In this document: positions 10,590 through 21,385 of the stretch, one piece after another | Layout: every line of letters starts with the position of its first letter | Position numbering within the stretch: the first letter of the stretch is position 1 | Assembly (NCBI GenBank): GCA_040954595.2 | Contig: CM082586.2 | Coordinates: forward strand, 9,176,001-9,240,000 | DNA: 64,000 bases | DNA from: Balanoglossus misakiensis | Lineage: Eukaryota > Hemichordata | Direction: 5' to 3' | Program-made: the position numbers and the translations under genes | Notes under the pieces: model-generated | Seen by the model: the letters and a program-made list of their open reading frames with translations, nothing else | Told to the model about the DNA's origin: nothing | Databases searched by the model: none

Positions 10590-11620
10590 GCACCACAAAA
10601 GAGTGATTATGCGTGTTGTGTGTAAGGGCATAACACAGACACTATAAGTTGTGTGAAGGGGTAAATCGATTAACCATGTTAGAAATGTACTCCAGGGTAA
10701 GGCCATGAATGGCATTGATGTACTCCAGGGTAAGGCCATGAATGGCATTGTATTTAAGAAGCAATATCTTGTAATCAATCCTGGCACAAACTGGTAGCCA
10801 ATCCAGAGTGATGAGGGCAAGAGTGGTGTGTTCAAACTTCTTCGACCGGGTGATGATATTTGCTGCTGTGTTTTGTAATCACTGAAGTAGATTTACTGCA
10901 GATTGAGGAAGACCAAACAGTAACGAATTGAAGTATTCAAGTTTGGTGGAAAGAACTACACGAATTCAATCCTTAGAAGATAGGTACTTTCGTATTGATC
11001 CGATGTGTCGACGATAAAAAAAACGTGGACATACATGTATTCTTGATGGGCTGGTTATAAATATGGATACTATCAAAGACAGCTCCCAGATTACACGTTG
11101 CTGTTACCAGAGAGATGGATGCAGAGCCCATGTTGGAGGATGGAATAGGATCAAGAAGATGAGCGAATATCAACGACTTCGGTTTTGTTTAGCTGTAGTT
11201 TATTCAGTGTCATCCATGCCTTCGATGCAGATCTCCAGAGATTGGACGATAGAGGGTGGATCTTGCGGAGAAAAAGCAAGGTATAGTAGTTTATCATCGG
11301 CGTACTGATGAAATTGTGGTTGTGGTGACGATTCAGTTTACAAAGTGGGGCTATATAAATGGCGAAGAACAGAGGGCCAAGGACAGAGCCGCGTAGGCCC
11401 AATACGATAGGTGAATGTGAACTTGCAGTGTTTTCGATGATTACAGTTTGGTATCTATTTTGAATGTAAGATGTTAAACCATGTTAATACTGTGTCTGTA
11501 ATGCCAAGGTTCGATAGTCTACGAATAAGTATCCCGTGATCAATGGAATCGAATGCGGCGGAGAGGTCAAGTAAGATCAGTAGTGCATACTTTTCAGAGT
11601 CGTACTACCGCTGGAATATT
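10590..11620 (-). pseudogene. Degenerate non-LTR retrotransposon RT (CR1/L2-like)
   Basis: Read on minus from ~11610: an RT motif A ([15 protein letters not shown]), then GSVLGPLFFAIYI (motif B region near 11400), a YADD catalytic box shifted in frame from its surroundings, and finally the C-terminal LDWLPVCARIDYKILL and AIHGLALEYI found near the 3' end of CR1/L2-type ORF2. Several stops and frameshifts interrupt it. The endonuclease half and 3' tail are absent or unrecognisable. Confidence 0.7.
10685..10750. repeat. 33-bp perfect tandem duplication
   Basis: 10685-10717 and 10718-10750 are identical. The unit is 11 codons long and lies in the C-terminal part of the RT remnant (the AIHGLALEYI segment), so the duplication kept frame. 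Confidence 0.85.
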
Positions 11621-11679
11621 ATTGTAGTTCATACATCAGGGACATTGTAGCGATGAGGTAACGGCCTGTGACGAGAACA

Positions 11680-11846
11680 GTGATCCACGGAGACACGTAT
11701 CTGATTCACGTTCATTTATTGTCGAGAATTACTCCAGTACATCAAATATGTCCAGTTAAGTATGTGAGGAAGGAAACGAGCTCAGTAGCCTGAGGTACAT
11801 ACATCTCCCGTTAGATTATTCTCCTCCCCCAACTTTGCAAACAAAG
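11680..11846 (+). repeat. Gypsy LTR/UTR-like repeat, left copy (inverted partner at 14186)
   Basis: About 165 bp resembling the reverse complement of 14186-14352 at roughly 80-85% identity by eye, sharing blocks such as AGTAGCCTGAGGTAC and CATCTCCCGTTAGATTATTC. It lies beyond the 3' side of the minus-strand Gypsy copy, where a 3' LTR is expected. LTR limits could not be fixed. Confidence 0.5.
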
Positions 11847-12668
11847 TTCTCTTATAATTACTTTTCTCAAGGCGTGGTTAATCATGTCAAATATCACAAA
11901 TACAATGTGTTACAATTTCATTAGGCATCAATTCAACTATATACGTACCAAATTACATAGAGCGTTATATAATAAAGTCAGTTCGATGATGATTGACACT
12001 CAGAGCAGTCAATTAAACACCAGCTCCCCCTATCTACTTCAAATACATAAAATAAAAATACTATCAAACATTGACATTCCCGAGCTTTAAGTATAATTGA
12101 CCCTTAAAATCATATTTGACCTTTGTACAAATCATAACACTCCCCTTGTTTTAAAGCAATGCGTCCCGCATTGGACACAAGTTTCTTAATTAAGAAGATA
12201 ATGCAATAAAATACAACTTGCTAAATCGGTTATCTCTGTGGTTTCTTTATACAAACACATAGCCATTACAAGGGACTATTTACACAAACTGGGCCAACTA
12301 TTTAGGTCATCAAACGAACGAAAAATTCAACTCAAAACATTTTTCTCCAGTGTTAAAATCTCTGCAACTTCAAACTTCACTGGTAATTTCTTTATAACTT
12401 AAATACATCAACACATTTAAACAGAGTGACACGGGAACCAGGTTGCATAGCACATACAACTAAACTCAGCAAACAACGGATAAAAAATGTCATTCGACAA
12501 CTTGCGTAACATTTAAACGAATCAAGGGACACGCCAATCGTATTCTCACTCATACAGACTGGCCAACACTCATACCTCTCAGTCGTGTTCAAACTCTCAT
12601 TTCAGTCAACCACGTGTCTCCGTTTTCCGTGTTTTTTTTGTTACGCGCATATTTCTCTGTCCATAGAT
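11847..12668. other. Probable 3' UTR/LTR of the Gypsy copy
   Basis: AT-rich sequence between the chromodomain end and the left LTR-like repeat, with no coding signal. Position suggests 3' UTR and LTR; no clear polypurine tract or TG...CA ends were found. Confidence 0.35.
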
Positions 12669-14176
12669 TTAAATGTGCAAGTGTGCTATAACCCGTTTCC
12701 CCTTTATCTTTACAGGATTTCTCATCAAATACTCTTTTGCAATTTCATTCAAATTGTCTTCATCCTCCCACGTATTATGTTTGGTTGAATTATTCTTCCA
12801 CTTAACCAAATACTGTAATTTCCCATTTCTATGTCGACCCTTCAACACATTTTCTATTTCGTAAATGGCTCAGAAGCTTTGTTCTGACAATTTCAATTGT
12901 TATTAGTTTCATCGATAGCACTGGGATTTGTCCTTGACGACAAATCTCTCAATTCCAATCCCTCAATTTGATCAGAACCATTCTCTGATTCATTTATGTC
13001 TGCTTTAGGACTTTGACATATTTCGGTCCCATTTTCATAATTTTTGGTATCTGGTGAGGATGAGTCAAACTCTGAGGGGCGCAAATAAGCTCTTTTTAGC
13101 CTATTCACATGTATGCCTTTACGATAATTCCTGGTGCTATTGATGAAACGTAACTTGTAATTAACAGGACCCGCCTTCTCAGAAATAATGTTAGGACCTG
13201 TCCACTTATGTACGAATTTCTTATTAACTCCTGGTTTAACATCAGGTGTGTCTAAATATACAGGATCCCCCACTTTAAGATTTTGTGACCGTTGGATATT
13301 TTGATCATAACGGTCCTTCATATTCTGTCGACCTATATTCTCTTTGGCGATTTTATGAGCTATCTCCCTCTTAGCAGCTAAATGTTTAAGGTGTGTATCT
13401 ATATTTCTTGTCCTCCCCTCAACTGGCTGGAATTCAACATCCATGGGCAATGTGGGATGCCGACCTTATAACACATAATACGGGCTGAACCCACTGGACT
13501 CTTGAGGACTAACTCTATACGCGAAAAGCACTGAACTTAGGTACCGATCCCAATCTTTCTGTTTACTATCAACAAACATGGACAGCATGTCGACTAGGCA
13601 ACCATTGAAACGTTCTGTAAGGCCATTGGTCTGTGGACGATAAGGGGTAGAAACTTTACTCTGGATGTTGAAATATTTGCAAGTTTCGTGAACTACCTGG
13701 GATAAAAAAATTCGATCCCTCATTACTCAGCAAAACTCTGGGGCTTCCATAAGTAGCAATTACTTCATCAAACAAGATCTTAGCAACTGTCAGCTCGTGC
13801 ATTACGTAATGGATATGCTACTGGAAACTTAGTAAAGTAATGAGTAAGTACTAAGATGTATTTATGGCCATCATAAGTTCTAGGGAGGGGTCCCACAATA
13901 TCCATACCCAGTCGGTCCCAGGGTCCTGATACTGGAATAGGTAACAACTTAGCATGAGTAGGGGGTGTGGCTCTCTTTCGTGTGTGACAATGTGCGCATG
14001 TCTTTACGTACATGTCAACATCCCGGGGCATCCTTTCCCAAAAATACCTCTGTCTTAAAACTCCCAACGTTTTAGTGTATCCTAAATGTCCCGCTAAAAC
14101 ACAATCATGAGCCCACCGCAGCACATAATTTCTTGAGGACTTAGTTATCACAACCTGTCTAACACAATCTAATTAA
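12669..14176 (-). pseudogene. Ty3/Gypsy integrase with C-terminal chromodomain (copy A)
   Basis: Read on minus: an HHCC zinc-binding N-terminus (14151 down; GHLGYTKT...CAHC), the catalytic core with first Asp in DRLGMDIVGPLP and Glu in LTERFNG, a GPY-like tail (WTGPNIISEKAGPVNYKL) and, after a stop, a chromodomain at 12669-12863 (YEIENVLKGR...QYLVKWKNNS...NTWEDEDNL). The second catalytic Asp is replaced by Asn (SNEG where SDxG is usual). An extra T in a T run shifts frame near 13705. The chromodomain keeps Tyr and Trp of the methyl-lysine cage but not the third aromatic. It is truncated at its N-terminal side near 14176, where an inverted LTR-like piece begins. Confidence 0.8.
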
Positions 14177-14185
14177 CCAGCTGAT

Positions 14186-14352
14186 TTCCCCTTGTTTCCA
14201 AAGATGGAAGAGAATAATCTAACGGGAGATGGGAGTACCTCAGGCTACTGAGTTCGTTCCCTTCCTCATGTACTTTACTGGGCGTATTTGATGTACTATA
14301 ATAATTATGGATAATAAATGAACGTGGATCAGGTACGTGTCTCCATGGATCA
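14186..14352 (-). repeat. Gypsy LTR/UTR-like repeat, right copy
   Basis: Inverted partner of 11680-11846. It joins the truncated minus-strand integrase on its left to plus-strand pol on its right, so both edges are rearrangement junctions. Confidence 0.5.
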
Positions 14353-15226
14353 CCTGGAAGTGAAATGGTTATTCCAGTGAAAGTGCCGTATAAATATTTT
14401 ACTGGAGTTTTAGATTTTATTTCTGATAAACGAACACGATTAACGCCGGCTATTTTGGCAGCTAAGGTGTTGGCCTATTCGAATAAGAATTTTCTTCCCA
14501 TGCGAGTTGTAAACACTTTGGATACAGTGGTCAAAATTAAGAAAAACAGTGTTGTTGGAAAGTTTTCGCCCTTGCCCTGTAATAGTCGAATAATCCCACT
14601 CGATAATAATGCCATTAATTGTGTCTCACCTGAAGGGCCCCATACACAGAAAGAGACGGATTATTTGATGGGTCAATTGAAGCTTAATGAATTAGAGATA
14701 ACTAAGGCTCAGCGTAAACAGCTTAGAGATGTTTTACTGCACAATATAGAAGCTTTTGTTGAGTCTAGTGGTCGTTTAGGTAACTGTGATGTAATCAAAC
14801 ATAGAATACGATTACAAGAGGGCGCTGCCCCGTTCCGTCGACCTTACCGAGTAACGCTTGAGAAAAGACGTGAACTTGAGCGACAAGTTGATCAGCTGTT
14901 AGAACTAAATATTATCGAGTCGTCTACTTCACCGATTGCTAGTCCAATAATTTTAGTCAAAAAGCCTGATGGTTCGTGGCGTTTTTGCACAGATTTCCGT
15001 CATTTAAAAAATATTACAGTGCCTGATTCGTTTCCCTTACCCAGAACGGACGAATATCTTGAAATGTTAGGCAAGAATAAGCCTCAGTATTTTTCGACGC
15101 TAGACTTACAGTCAGGATTTTTTCAATTGAAATTAGATGAAGAGAGTACACCAAAAACAGCCTTTGTCACACATCAAGGTTTATATCAATACAGGAGACT
15201 TGCCCAGGGGTTGCGAAATAGTCCCA
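14353..15226 (+). pseudogene. Ty3/Gypsy pol: post-protease linker and N-terminal half of RT
   Basis: An open frame with the protease-RT linker, then RT: EKRRELERQVDQLLELNIIE, SPIILVKKPDGSWRFCTDFR and motif A FSTLDLQSGFFQ, reaching the motif B region (YQYRRLAQGLRNSP). At 15226 RT stops abruptly and a different part of the element (integrase tail) begins in another frame. The missing RT half is on the opposite strand at 17817. The last residues of the open frame (to 15270) are read-through and not RT. Confidence 0.85.
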
Positions 15227-15435
15227 TGGACAGGTCCTTACATTATTTCTGTGAAGGTGGGTCCTGTTAATTACAAGTTACGTTTCATATATAGCACCAG
15301 GAATTATCGCAAAGTCATACATGTGAATAGACTAAAAAGAGCTTATTTGCACCACTCCGACTTTGACTCATCCTCATCTGATGAGTCGTGTGAAGAAAAC
15401 GGTGTCCCAGAAACCACAAATTATGAAAATGATAC
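15227..15435 (+). pseudogene. Gypsy integrase C-terminal tail fragment
   Basis: Reads WTGPYIISVKVGPVNYKL and an acidic Ser-rich tail closely matching the tail of copy A on the other strand (12893-13450). It begins where the minus-strand integrase of copy B ends (17818), so the two are reciprocal. It ends near 15435, where antisense RNase H sequence starts. Confidence 0.8.
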
Positions 15436-16320
15436 CCTAGAATTGGTGCTTGACACAGAACATGTTTTAATTTCTCGAATGCATGTTCGCATCTATCATC
15501 TCATTCAAATTTCGTGTCCTTTCCCAACAATTTATGTATAGGCCTAGCAATGATCGAGAAATTCTTTATAAACTTTCTAAAATAATTGGGCCAACCCAAA
15601 AATTATTTCAACTGTGTGACAGTATGAGGACGGGGATATTCTTTAACAACTGTTACTTTACTCTTGTCAGCCGCAATTCCATCCTTACCAGTAGGACAAA
15701 CCTCCAAATTTAGCGACTGCCTACAATATGTCTGCGCATGCTCACACCCTGTATTTGCATATACTGACGTCCCTGGCATGGAAATGCGGAAGTATTTGTC
15801 GAAGTTCGCTCTTGGATGTTATCGGCCTGCTTTTGATGTTATGTACATCGACTTTCGGGTAATTTCGGTTTGAACTTGTACGTCACACCCTCCCTTCCAG
15901 CATGGTGTCGTGTAAACAGGGTAAGTAAAAAAATTCAGTCGAATTTCATGAAAATCGATGTCCGTGTGACCATTTGCCCGCCATGATTCGAATCGACATA
16001 ACAAGCAATAGAACGTACCAGTTTAAAAACCATCGATCTGAACCTTCTATACCTAGTTTAAGTCATGTTGAATGAAACAATGTCTTCAAACAGCAGATTA
16101 TCTAATGGGGGACAATGGAGGACGGTTTTTGCGAATGGTTTGCTCACTTCCGGTGTGCTAGATTTGTCAAAGCGCGTTTTCACGTGTACGGGTATAGGTA
16201 CATGCATGTACCTATTTCAATTGAACTTGTTTTCCAATGTTTTGAAAGGATCGGGTAGGTGACGTTGCTTTCTGAACCGTGCCTCTTTCTTCCCCAACAG
16301 GTCCAACTACACGTGGTCCT

Positions 16321-16494
16321 AGTGGCCAAGTTATCAACGTGATTTTTGAAAACCTGATATGGTAATTTATCACTTCCTACAGTTTTCCTAAGTTTGGAGT
16401 GATTAACAACTTTGGTTACCTCCTCAAGTGAGATGTTATGATTTAAAACAGTACTATGATGGTAGCCTTCTGTCAACTGCATTTCTAGTTTCAT
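16321..16494 (-). pseudogene. Non-LTR RT N-terminal scrap inside the hAT-like element
   Basis: The minus frame reads ISLEEVTKVVNHSKLRKT then VGSDKLPYQVFKNHV, the pattern found just before the RT domain of non-LTR ORF2 (EV..v...lk..K..G.D.lP..v.K). It breaks off on both sides. Confidence 0.5.
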
Positions 16495-17077
16495 TTCATG
16501 TTAGTAATGTGTGGTTCAGTTGCTATTTACATTACACAGAGACTATGAAGCCCTTTCTGAATTCCATTGTTCTCAATAAATTACACAAACACATGATGTA
16601 CAGAAATGAATATATTTAAATCTTTATTTCTTAAAACCTGGCAACAAACAAACAAATAAGTGTGTATAAACATGAATAAATATTTCAACTTTTAATAAAA
16701 AATATGGTCTCTTGATTCATTTTTGATCAGCCCCCTTCCCCCATCATTGATTCTACTCATGTAAATGTGTTTGCTAGCATAATTTAGACGGCGTCGCTGT
16801 TCACTAAATATTCTATCTTTAACTTCTTCTTGCCGTAAGTCTTCTTATTCCCCACTTCACTATTCCTGTCTGGTGTCTTTTCATTTGACTGAAGGTGAAA
16901 AGTGTAAAGACGTTGTTAATGCGCTTGACACACATGCAGTAAATAATAAGGTGTAAATATAAATATGTGAACAGCGTCAACAAGGTTATTATGTTCAAAT
17001 ACTAGTATATGATGATGCGGACAAACAACTTTGCTCACTGGACGATGCTGACATGGTCATGGTAATTATCTGATCAC

Positions 17078-17440
17078 ATGCTTTGTTTATCAACGTACAC
17101 CCAGGTATTTCAGGCTATAACTATGGCGAAAACTGTGTGTAATGCTATTCAACCGGACTTAGAAACGTGTGAAAAGTTGCTCCTAGTGACGGTATGGTGT
17201 TCGCATGTCAAAGTTCCGCGAACACAGTGTATGTACACACTGGCATTTCATTTCGATGGCACTCCATTTCTTCCAGATAATACAAAAAACACAATCAATG
17301 CATGTTCTAAACACACTACGACCAATTCAAATTATCATGAAAATGTATTACCGTTGATGGTTGCTCCATTATCCTGCCCGGGATTAAAGACTGGGTCGAT
17401 TATCCACGCAACAGAAGATAGACCGTCGACCGCCATGTGA
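17078..17440 (+). other. Open frame of 120 codons in the hAT-like element, not recognised
   Basis: No motif, signal peptide or membrane segment could be recognised. It could be coding or chance. Confidence 0.15.
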
Positions 17441-17817
17441 TGTTCCATAACATAACCTGGGTCAGATGACGTGACCTTTGTTCAGCTTCGGGCAATCACG
17501 TCATATCGCACATGCGCGTTGGAGCTAAACACTAAGTAGCTAATTAGTTGCGCATACGCAAGTCGCTAAATTTGGAGGTTTGTCCTACTGCTTACTGATA
17601 ACATGACCCCAAAATTTAACACTCTTTCTCATAAATTGACATTTGCTGGGTTTTAATTTCAATCCAGCTTGACGTAACCTGGTTTGGACGGTATCAATGT
17701 GTTGTAGATGCTCCTCAAAAGAGCTGCTTAATATAATAATATCATCAATATAACAAAGCACATATTGCCACATAATATTGCGTAACACGTGTTGCATAGT
17801 ACGCTGAAAACAACTGC

Positions 17818-18624
17818 ACTTATGTACGAATTTCTTATTAACTGCTGGTTTAACAGGAGGTGTGTATAAATATACAGGATCCCCCACTTTAAGATTTTGC
17901 GACCGTTGGATATTTTTATCATAACGGTCCTTCATATTCTGTTGATATCGATCTGTATTCTCTTTGGCGATTTTATGAGCTATCTCCCTCTTAGCAGCTA
18001 AATGTTTAAGGTGTGTATCTATATTTCTTGTCCTCCCCTCAACTAGCTGGAATTCAACATCCATGGGCAATGTGGGATGCCGACCTTATAACACATAATA
18101 CGGGCTGAACCCACTGGACTCTTGAGGACTAACTCTATACGCGAAAAGCACTGAACTTAGGTACCGATACCAATCTTTCTGTTTATTATCGACAAACATG
18201 GACAGCATGTCGACTAGGCAACCATTGAAACGTTCTGTAAGGCCATTGGTCTGTGGACGATAAGGGGTAGAAACTTTACTCAGAATGTTGAAATATTTGC
18301 AGGTTTCGTGAACTACCTGGGATAAAAAAAATCGATCCCTCATTACTCAGCAAAACTCTGGGGCTTCCATAAGTAGCAATTACTTCATCAAACAAGATCT
18401 TAGCAACTGTCTCAGCTCGTGCATTACGTAATGGATATGCTAATGAAAACTTTGTAAAGTAATGAGTAAGTACTAAGAAGTAAAGTAATGAGTAAGTACT
18501 AAGATGTATTTATGACCATCATAAGTTCTAGGGAGGGGTCCCACAATATCCATACCCAGTCGGTCCCAGGGTCCTGAAACTGGAATTGGTAACAACTTAG
18601 CATGAGTAGGGTGTGTTGTTCTCA
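17818..18624 (-). pseudogene. Ty3/Gypsy integrase fragment (copy B)
   Basis: Nearly identical to copy A from the catalytic core (DRLGMDIVGPLP) through LTERFNG to NKKFVHK, where it is cut at 17818 and joined to RT. It shares copy A's Asp-to-Asn change (SNEG) and also has an over-long T run. A 26-bp-period duplication at 18454-18504 adds a further frameshift. The N-terminal zinc domain is missing; at 18624 tandem repeat DNA starts. Confidence 0.8.
18454..18504. repeat. Short tandem duplication in integrase copy B
   Basis: A 25-bp segment (GTAAAGTAATGAGTAAG...) at 18454 recurs at 18480. Copy A has it once, so it arose in copy B and breaks its frame. Confidence 0.8.
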
Positions 18625-20331
18625 CACACAAAAAATAGAAAAAAAGTGGTCTCGAACCAAGATCAGTTGACACCTTCAGGTAAAAAGGCTAGCCTTCCTG
18701 AAACCATTCGCCATCACGATGTGTACTCGAAAAAGTCGGAAATTTTCCGCACTATATTGCAGCATTACTCCAATGATCTTATTTGCACCGCAGCGATGCA
18801 TATACGAGTTCCCTGCACCGCAGCGGTGCGAATAAGAGTTTCCTACCCCGCAACGATCTGACCGTTCTTTATTCACTCCTCGGCGACAAAAATGTTTTAT
18901 TACGGCCTAAATAACGACTTTTTCGCTCCTTGGTTGGTCATGCGGACGGAAAGACACGGTTTTAGCGAGTTTATTTTTCTCTCTGCTGAGCACTCCGTAT
19001 TCAGACTTGCCCAAGTGAACCACGACAAAAAATGACCAAGTTTCCCTGCATGTTTCTTGTACCCGACAGATAAAAAACGCAGCGTAGATATTGAAATGAA
19101 TTGGATTTATGAAAATGATAAAAATTACACTGATAATGTCGTTAAAAATTTTCACACAAAAAAAGAAATAGAAAAAAATGTGGTCTCGAACCAACATCAG
19201 TTGACACCTTCAGGTAAAAGGCTAGCCTTCCTGAACTATTCAACATCACGATGTGTACTCGAAAAAGTCGGAAATTTTCCGCACTATATTGCAGCATAAC
19301 TCCAATGATCTTATTTGCACCGCAGCGGTGCAAATACGAGTTACCTGCACCGCAGCGGTGCGAAGAAGAGTTCCCTACCCCGCAACGATCTGACCGTTCT
19401 TTATTCACTCCTCGGGGACAAAAACGTTTTATTACGGCCTAAATAACGACTTTTTCGCTCCTTGGTTGGTCATGCGGACGGAAAGACACGGTTTTAGCGA
19501 GTTTATTTTTCTCTCTACTGAGTACTCCGTATTCAGACTTGCCCAAGTGAACCGCAACAAAAAATGACCAAGTTTCCCTGCTTGTTTCTTATACCCGACA
19601 GATAAAAAACGCAGCGTAGATATTGAAATGAATTGGATTTATGAAAATGATAAAAATTACAACTGCAATGTCGTTAAAAGTTCTCTCAACAAAAAATAGA
19701 AAAAAAAAGTGGTCTCGAACCAACATCAGTTGACTCGTTCAGGTAAAAAGGCTAGCCTTCCTCAACCCTTCGCCATCACGATGTGTACTCGAAAAAGTCG
19801 GAATTTTTCCGCACTATATTGCAGCATAACTCCAATGATCTTATTTGCACTGCAGCGGGCAATACGAGTTCCCTGCACCGCAGCGGTGCGAAGAAGAGTT
19901 CCCTACCCCGCAACGGTCTGACCGTTCTTTATTCACTCCTCGGGGACAAAAACGTTTTATTACGGCCTAAATAACGACGTTTTCGCTCCTTGGTTGGTCA
20001 TGCGGACGGAAAGACACGGTTTTAGCTAGTTTATCTTTCTCTCTGCTGAGCACTCCGTATTCAGACATGCCCAAGTGAACCGCGACAAAAAATGACCAAG
20101 TTTCCCTGCATGTTTCTTATACCCGACAGATAAAACACGCAGCGTAGATATTGAAATGAATTGGATTTATGAAAATGATAAAAATTACAATGGTAATGTC
20201 GTTTAAAGTTCTCAAAAAAAAAAATAGAAAAAAAAATGGTCTCGAACCAACATCAGTTGACACCTTCAGGTAAAAGGTTAGCCTTCCTGAACCCTTCGCC
20301 ATCACGATGTGTACTCGAAAAGTCGGAAATT
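18625..20331. repeat. ~530-bp tandem repeat, just over three units
   Basis: GTGGTCTCGAACCAA recurs near 18645, 19180, 19709 and 20238 (spacing ~535, 529, 529). Each full unit has one or two GCACCGCAGCGGTGC palindromes, a long AT-rich half and short A runs. On minus, TGGCGAAGGG and GGTTCGAGACC, 54 bp apart and followed by a T run, match RNA polymerase III A and B boxes plus terminator, so a tRNA-derived origin is possible. The array starts directly at the broken edge of Gypsy copy B and ends at unrelated sequence. Confidence 0.85.
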
Positions 20332-20435
20332 TCACCTCAGTCGATTACACCATTAATAAAAACGCCTAGATAATATTGCTCTCTGTGAAGTATTTAACAA
20401 AAGCAGGAAAAACAAATCCTGAGTTAATTATGTTT

Positions 20436-20560
20436 CTGTTGTTTTTACTAAATAATGAAAATAATAATAATTATTATTTCTTATATAGCGCATTACATAA
20501 TGGACTAAAATCTCAATGCGCTTTACTACATGATGAAAAGTACACTAAAAATACAAGCTA
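20436..20560 (+). repeat. SINE-like tail with TATATAGCGC motif
   Basis: AATAATAATAATTATTATT followed by TTATATAGCGCATTAC and AATGCGCTTTAC. A related TTTATATAGCGC tail with a (TCAA)n end is at 24133, so this is a dispersed family in this genome. Confidence 0.45.
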
Positions 20561-21236
20561 AAAAATTCGACATAAAAACGCTAAAAAGGTATATAAAAGT
20601 TGTAAAAAGTGTAAAAGAATTAGTGTATAAATGCTTTCATAAAAAGATGGGTTTTAAGTATAAGTGGTCTTAATTCTAAGTTTAAAATTGCTCAGCTAGA
20701 AAATCCACAATAAGCATTTTCATTTTAATATAATTCAGTTCCCGATAATGATGAACATTTCCTATATACACATCGTTTGAAGCCTCCAGAGCTGTCAAAT
20801 TTCTCCCGTTTTTTTCCACAATAAAATACTTCAAATATCATTTAAAATCCCCAGCATTAAGTCATATAACTTGTATTTGCATCAGTTTGTCTTCTATTGG
20901 AGACACTTACCACGTTAGCTGCAGTGTACTGTTTGTATGGAGGCTGATGAAATGGGTGCGGCACACATTAAATATATAATGTGAATAATTTGCAAAATAC
21001 AGCCATAATTGTGCGTCGATGAGATGTTCATGTTTGCCTTATAGTATGTACCAATCTATTTAAAGTGGGATAATAAAGTAATGAACATAATGTAAACAGT
21101 GGCAGTTCTTGAGGCTTTTTGGGGAGCACTTTGTCATGATTGACAGTAAAACCAGCCAACAATAAATATTGGAAAGAGTGTATAGTTACCATGGACGCCC
21201 TCTATGTTTTGACGTCACCATTAATTAACTGTAAAC
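20561..21236. other. Stretch without a recognisable gene
   Basis: AT-rich; nothing supported. Confidence 0.4.
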
Positions 21237-21385
21237 AATTTCCATCCTGTTTGTTTACATGAGAGTAAAAATCTGGCCGAAAAAAAAATTAACACCAATT
21301 ATTCATTTTGGCAAGATTTTTCACTCTGGTGTCTACAAGTGGGATGGAAGTTGTGTGTGGCGAATGTTGATTCACTATATGTCCA
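21237..21385. mobile_element. MITE, copy 1 (relative at 28794)
   Basis: AATTTCCATCCTGTTTG on the left and AAGTGGGATGGAAGTTG on the right form inverted ends around ATGAGAGTAAAAATC and GATTTTTCACTCTGG. The same scheme recurs at 28794-29002. Confidence 0.55.

Larger units (their letters stand above)
15689..17590. mobile_element. 1.9-kb hAT-like element with 30-bp TIRs and 5-bp target duplication
   Basis: Ends CAGTAGGACAAACC... (15689-15718) and the exact inverse at 17561-17590, flanked by CTTAC at 15684-15688 and 17591-17595. CAG ends and a 5-bp duplication fit the hAT5 group; other superfamilies with 5-bp duplications are possible. No transposase is visible; inside are an old RT scrap on minus and otherwise unrecognised DNA. 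Continuity of Gypsy pol across the site confirms both boundaries. Confidence 0.75.
15436..17817 (-). pseudogene. Gypsy RT C-terminal half and start of RNase H, split by a DNA transposon
   Basis: Read on minus, 17817-17591 holds RT from CFQRTMQHVLRN through the YIDD catalytic box to FWGHVIS. The reading then resumes at 15688 and runs to ~15436 with the RT-RNase H connection (FLGWPNYFRKFIKNFS) and the start of RNase H. The gap is a 1.9-kb element flanked by CTTAC; leaving out the element and one CTTAC keeps the frame across the join. Two in-frame stops show it is dead. Confidence 0.8.

Noticed and set aside
15137-15541. 134-codon plus-strand frame across the Gypsy junction as a fusion gene
   Set aside because: Joins an out-of-frame RT part, the integrase tail and antisense RNase H; produced by rearrangement, not selection.
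17824-18343. Integrase copy B as a functional enzyme
   Set aside because: Missing zinc domain, changed catalytic Asp, frameshifts and a truncated tail.
18625-20331. Tandem units as a CRISPR array
   Set aside because: Units are ~530 bp, repeats and spacers are not distinct, and the genome is eukaryotic.
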